Of a stretch of 8,182 bases of DNA, positions 6,091-8,182 are shown piece after piece (the first letter of the stretch is position 1; every line of letters starts with the position of its first letter). The position numbers and the translations under genes are program-made. Source of the DNA: Clostridia bacterium (lineage in GTDB: Bacteria; Bacillota_A; Clostridia; Oscillospirales; CAG-272); NCBI GenBank assembly GCA_017631775.1, contig JAGBSQ010000133.1, positions 1 to 8,182 on the forward strand, read 5' to 3'. The notes below the pieces were generated by a model, which saw only the letters and a program-made list of their open reading frames with translations, searched no databases and was not told where the DNA came from.

Positions 6091-6966
6091 TTGTCTGATA
6101 TTTATATTCATGCACGGGATCTCTCGTTTTCCTACCAAGATGAAGAGGGAAGAGAGGATAACCCGGCCCTGAAAAACTTTTCGGTAGATATTCACCGCGG
6201 TGAGTACGTAGCGGTCCTTGGCCACAACGGCTCGGGTAAATCTACCTTTGCAAAGCTTTTGAATTATATTTTGGAGCCGACCTCGGGAGAATTGGTTGTG
6301 GGCGGTGTAGACCTTGCCCGCAAGGATCTTACCGATACGGATATTCTCAACTTGAGAAAAAACGTTGGAATGGTCTTTCAAAACCCCGATAACCAGCTTG
6401 TTGCTACCGTTGTAGAACAGGACGTTGCATTCGGCCCCGAAAACCTTGGCATTGATCGCGAGGAGCTTCGTCGCCGTGTTGATTTTGCACTTGAAACCGT
6501 TGCCATGACGGCATATGCCAAGCATGAACCGCACCGCCTTTCAGGCGGACAAAAGCAAAGAATTGCAATCGCGGGTATTCTTGCTATGATGCCGGAGTGT
6601 GTAATTTTTGACGAATCCACCGCAATGCTTGACCCCGGCGGACGCCGCGAGGTGCTTGATACCATTCGCAAGCTCAACCGCGAAAAGGGGTTGACGGTGC
6701 TCAATATTACACACTATATGAACGAGGCAGCCGAGGCAGATCGTATTATCGTTATCAACGACGGTGCACTTTTGATGGACGGCACGCCCGACCAAATTTT
6801 TGCACAGCGCGATGCACTTAATGAGGTGGGACTTGAGGTTCCGCAATGTGCAGAGCTCATTCATGCGCTCCGCGCCGCAGGCATAAAGCTCGAGGGAGAT
6901 CAAATCTCCTCGCCCGAGGCTTGTGCCGATTTGCTGCAAAAAGCATTTGACAAACGCGCAAAATAA
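6091..6966 (+). CDS. ecfA1: ECF transporter ATPase subunit EcfA1
   Basis: EcfA1 is one of two cytoplasmic ATPases that, with EcfT, power uptake by energy-coupling factor transporters of vitamins or metal ions through interchangeable S components. The 291-aa length is normal. Walker A is GHNGSGKST (44-52), the Q-loop is FQNPDNQLVATVVEQDVAFG (Q97), the ABC signature is LSGGQKQR (150-157), Walker B is CVIFDESTAMLD (170-181) and the switch histidine is H208 in ITHYM. The DEST-A-ML variant after Walker B and the QNPDNQ Q-loop are typical of EcfA1 rather than EcfA2. The C-terminal part (about 235-291) resembles the EcfA dimerisation extension. The start codon is TTG. It follows the methyltransferase by 30 bp with no terminator and precedes ecfA2 by 14 bp. 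Confidence 0.95.
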   Translation: MSDIYIHARDLSFSYQDEEGREDNPALKNFSVDIHRGEYVAVLGHNGSGKSTFAKLLNYILEPTSGELVVGGVDLARKDLTDTDILNLRKNVGMVFQNPDNQLVATVVEQDVAFGPENLGIDREELRRRVDFALETVAMTAYAKHEPHRLSGGQKQRIAIAGILAMMPECVIFDESTAMLDPGGRREVLDTIRKLNREKGLTVLNITHYMNEAAEADRIIVINDGALLMDGTPDQIFAQRDALNEVGLEVPQCAELIHALRAAGIKLEGDQISSPEACADLLQKAFDKRAK

Positions 6967-6980
6967 CAAAGAGGAAAACA

Positions 6981-7937
6981 ATGGACAAATTATATCTTGA
7001 TCACGTGAGCTACGTTTACAGCGCAGGCACGCCTTATGAGCAGGCCGCGCTCGATGACGTATCGGTAGGCATACGAGAGGGATGCATCACCGGTATCATC
7101 GGACACACCGGCTCCGGAAAATCCACCATGATGCAAATGCTCAACGGCCTTATCAAACCCAAGGCCGGCAGAGTGCTTCTTGACGGATATGACATCAACA
7201 GTACCGTAGACGACGTCTACGATGCGTGGAGCGAGCGCGAGGAATACGCCGCACTCCCACCGCGCAAACGAAAAAAGAAAATGCAGGCAGAGATCCGCGA
7301 GCGAAAGTCCAAGCTTTGCTTCCGTGTCGGCCTTGTTATGCAATATCCCGAATATCAGCTGTTTGAAGAGACCGTGTATGCCGATATCGCTTTTGGCCCT
7401 CGCAATATGGGTCTTGATGAAGAGGAGATCCGCGCACGCGTACTTGAGGCTGCCGCTTTTTGTGATATTGGAGAGGAGCTTTTGGAAAAGTCTCCCTTTG
7501 ACCTTTCCGGCGGTCAAAAGCGCCGTGTAGCACTTGCAGGCGTAATTGCTATGCGCCCCGAGGTTTTGGTGCTTGATGAGCCTGCCGCAGGTCTTGATCC
7601 GCTCGGCCGTACCTTTATCTTCAACGGCATTCGCGCATATCAAAGAAAAACCGGTTCCACCGTTCTTATCGTAAGCCACAGTATGGAGGATATGGCGCGT
7701 TATTCCGATGACGTTATCGTTCTTTCGGGCGCAAAGGTTCTTCGTCAAGGCTCGAGAGAAGAGGTCTTTGCACACGTTGACGAGCTTGCAAAAACCGGTC
7801 TTGATGCACCGCAAATCACCAATTTGATGTGTCTTTTGCGCGAGCGCGGTGTGGATGTTCCGCAAAACATTTATACGGTTGAAGAGGCCACCGCGGCACT
7901 CAAGCAACTGCTTTTGACGGGAGGTGACACACAGTGA
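6981..7937 (+). CDS. ecfA2: ECF transporter ATPase subunit EcfA2, with a basic insertion
   Basis: EcfA2 pairs with EcfA1 to form the ATPase dimer of the ECF importer. Walker A is GHTGSGKST (41-49), the Q-loop is VMQYPEYQLFEETVYADIAFGP (Q121), the signature is LSGGQKRR (175-182), Walker B is VLVLDEPAAGLDP (195-207) and the switch histidine is H233 in VSHSMED. The QYPEYQLFEET and DEPAAGLDP sequences are characteristic of EcfA2. At 318 aa it is longer than the usual roughly 280-290 aa. The extra length is mostly at about residues 74-110, between the strand after Walker A and the Q-loop, a charged segment containing PPRKRKKKM. Catalytic motifs on both sides are intact, so this is an insertion, not damage. 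The start ATG has AGAGGA 5 nt upstream. The stop codon overlaps the ecfT start by 4 bp. Confidence 0.95.
   Translation: MDKLYLDHVSYVYSAGTPYEQAALDDVSVGIREGCITGIIGHTGSGKSTMMQMLNGLIKPKAGRVLLDGYDINSTVDDVYDAWSEREEYAALPPRKRKKKMQAEIRERKSKLCFRVGLVMQYPEYQLFEETVYADIAFGPRNMGLDEEEIRARVLEAAAFCDIGEELLEKSPFDLSGGQKRRVALAGVIAMRPEVLVLDEPAAGLDPLGRTFIFNGIRAYQRKTGSTVLIVSHSMEDMARYSDDVIVLSGAKVLRQGSREEVFAHVDELAKTGLDAPQITNLMCLLRERGVDVPQNIYTVEEATAALKQLLLTGGDTQ
7919..7926 (+). promoter_or_regulatory. Ribosome binding site for the GTG start of ecfT
   Basis: GGGAGGTG lies within the last codons of ecfA2 and 7 nt before the GTG at 7934-7936. Together with the GTGA stop/start overlap it supports translational coupling of ecfA2 and ecfT. 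Confidence 0.75.
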
Positions 7938-8182
7938 AGGGCGTTTCCTTTGGACAGTACTATCCCGCAGATTCCATCATTCACAAAATGGATCCTCGCT
8001 TTAAGATCCTTTTGGCTACCGTCTTTATCGTAGCAACCTTTTTGTGCAAGAGTGCCGTTTCCTTCCTGGCACTGCTGTGCATTGGCTTGGCACTCATTTT
8101 TATCAGTAAAATTCCCCTGAGAACCATCGTTCGCTCCATCGCGCCCCTGCTGTTCATCATCGGTTTTACCGTTGTTATCAAC
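7934..8182 (+). CDS. ecfT: ECF transporter transmembrane subunit EcfT (partial, N-terminal 83 aa)
   Basis: EcfT is the membrane scaffold that links the EcfA1-EcfA2 ATPases to an S component and transmits ATP-driven motion. Only the first 83 codons are visible; the usual protein is about 260-270 aa. The N-terminus GQYYPADSIIHKMDPRFKILL (7-27) is the typical EcfT opening, with the HxxDPR segment just before the first membrane helix. Hydrophobic helices follow at about 24-38, 42-58 and 68 onward, and the conserved Ala/Arg coupling motifs would lie beyond the edge. The start is GTG, overlapping the ecfA2 stop as GTGA. It completes the ecfA1-ecfA2-ecfT order found in many Firmicutes. No S-component gene is visible in this window. 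Confidence 0.93.
   Translation, partial: MKGVSFGQYYPADSIIHKMDPRFKILLATVFIVATFLCKSAVSFLALLCIGLALIFISKIPLRTIVRSIAPLLFIIGFTVVIN

Noticed and set aside
5530..6534. 334-codon open frame on the minus strand spanning the methyltransferase and ecfA1
   Set aside because: It runs antisense across a gene boundary between two firmly identified genes and shows no domain or ribosome binding site.
6990..7907. 305-codon open frame on the minus strand opposite ecfA2
   Set aside because: It mirrors the ecfA2 frame almost end to end; the ecfA2 motifs are unmistakable, so this is a shadow.
1..8182. Mobile element, CRISPR array, toxin-antitoxin or defence system
   Set aside because: I found no transposase, integrase, spaced repeats, terminal inverted repeats or defence-type domains; all of the coding space is taken by housekeeping-type genes.

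Overview
This window is ordinary chromosomal sequence of a low-to-moderate-GC Gram-positive bacterium, most likely an anaerobic member of the Clostridia (Bacillota). The evidence is the gene content (a DUF951 protein, a YfhO-family membrane protein and a group I ECF transporter module), strong AGGAG-type ribosome binding sites, TTG and GTG start codons, and near-consensus sigma-A promoters. The exact lineage cannot be read from the sequence. It could well be an uncultured gut-type clostridium, but that is inference.

The layout is two back-to-back operons diverging from one 186-bp intergenic region (4494-4679). Leftward on the minus strand run a 72-aa DUF951 protein, a 1035-aa YfhO-type multi-spanning membrane protein, ruvA, and ruvB, which runs off the left edge. 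Rightward on the plus strand run ruvC, an RlmI-like SAM-dependent methyltransferase, ecfA1, ecfA2, and ecfT, which runs off the right edge. Each direction has a promoter with a TATAAT -10 box and exactly 17 bp to a good -35 box. Spacing within both operons is tight (a 4-bp overlap to 34-bp gaps) and no internal terminator is visible, so each arm is probably one transcript.

Three functional themes are present. RuvA, RuvB and RuvC make up the Holliday-junction branch-migration and resolution machinery; here the resolvase gene is separated from ruvAB and divergent from it. EcfA1, EcfA2 and EcfT form the shared energizing module of ECF-type vitamin and metal importers, which works with substrate-binding S components encoded elsewhere. 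The YfhO-family protein is a GT-C-fold envelope protein, probably a glycosyltransferase acting outside the membrane. The methyltransferase probably modifies RNA.

I found no mobile element, CRISPR array, RNA gene, phage-like gene or clearly new system. The points worth a second look are the divergent ruv arrangement, the placement of a large membrane protein upstream of ruvAB, a basic insertion in EcfA2, the charged low-complexity segments of the YfhO protein, and a repeated A-tract motif between the two promoters. The only stretch without a gene longer than about 35 bp is the 186-bp divergent promoter region.
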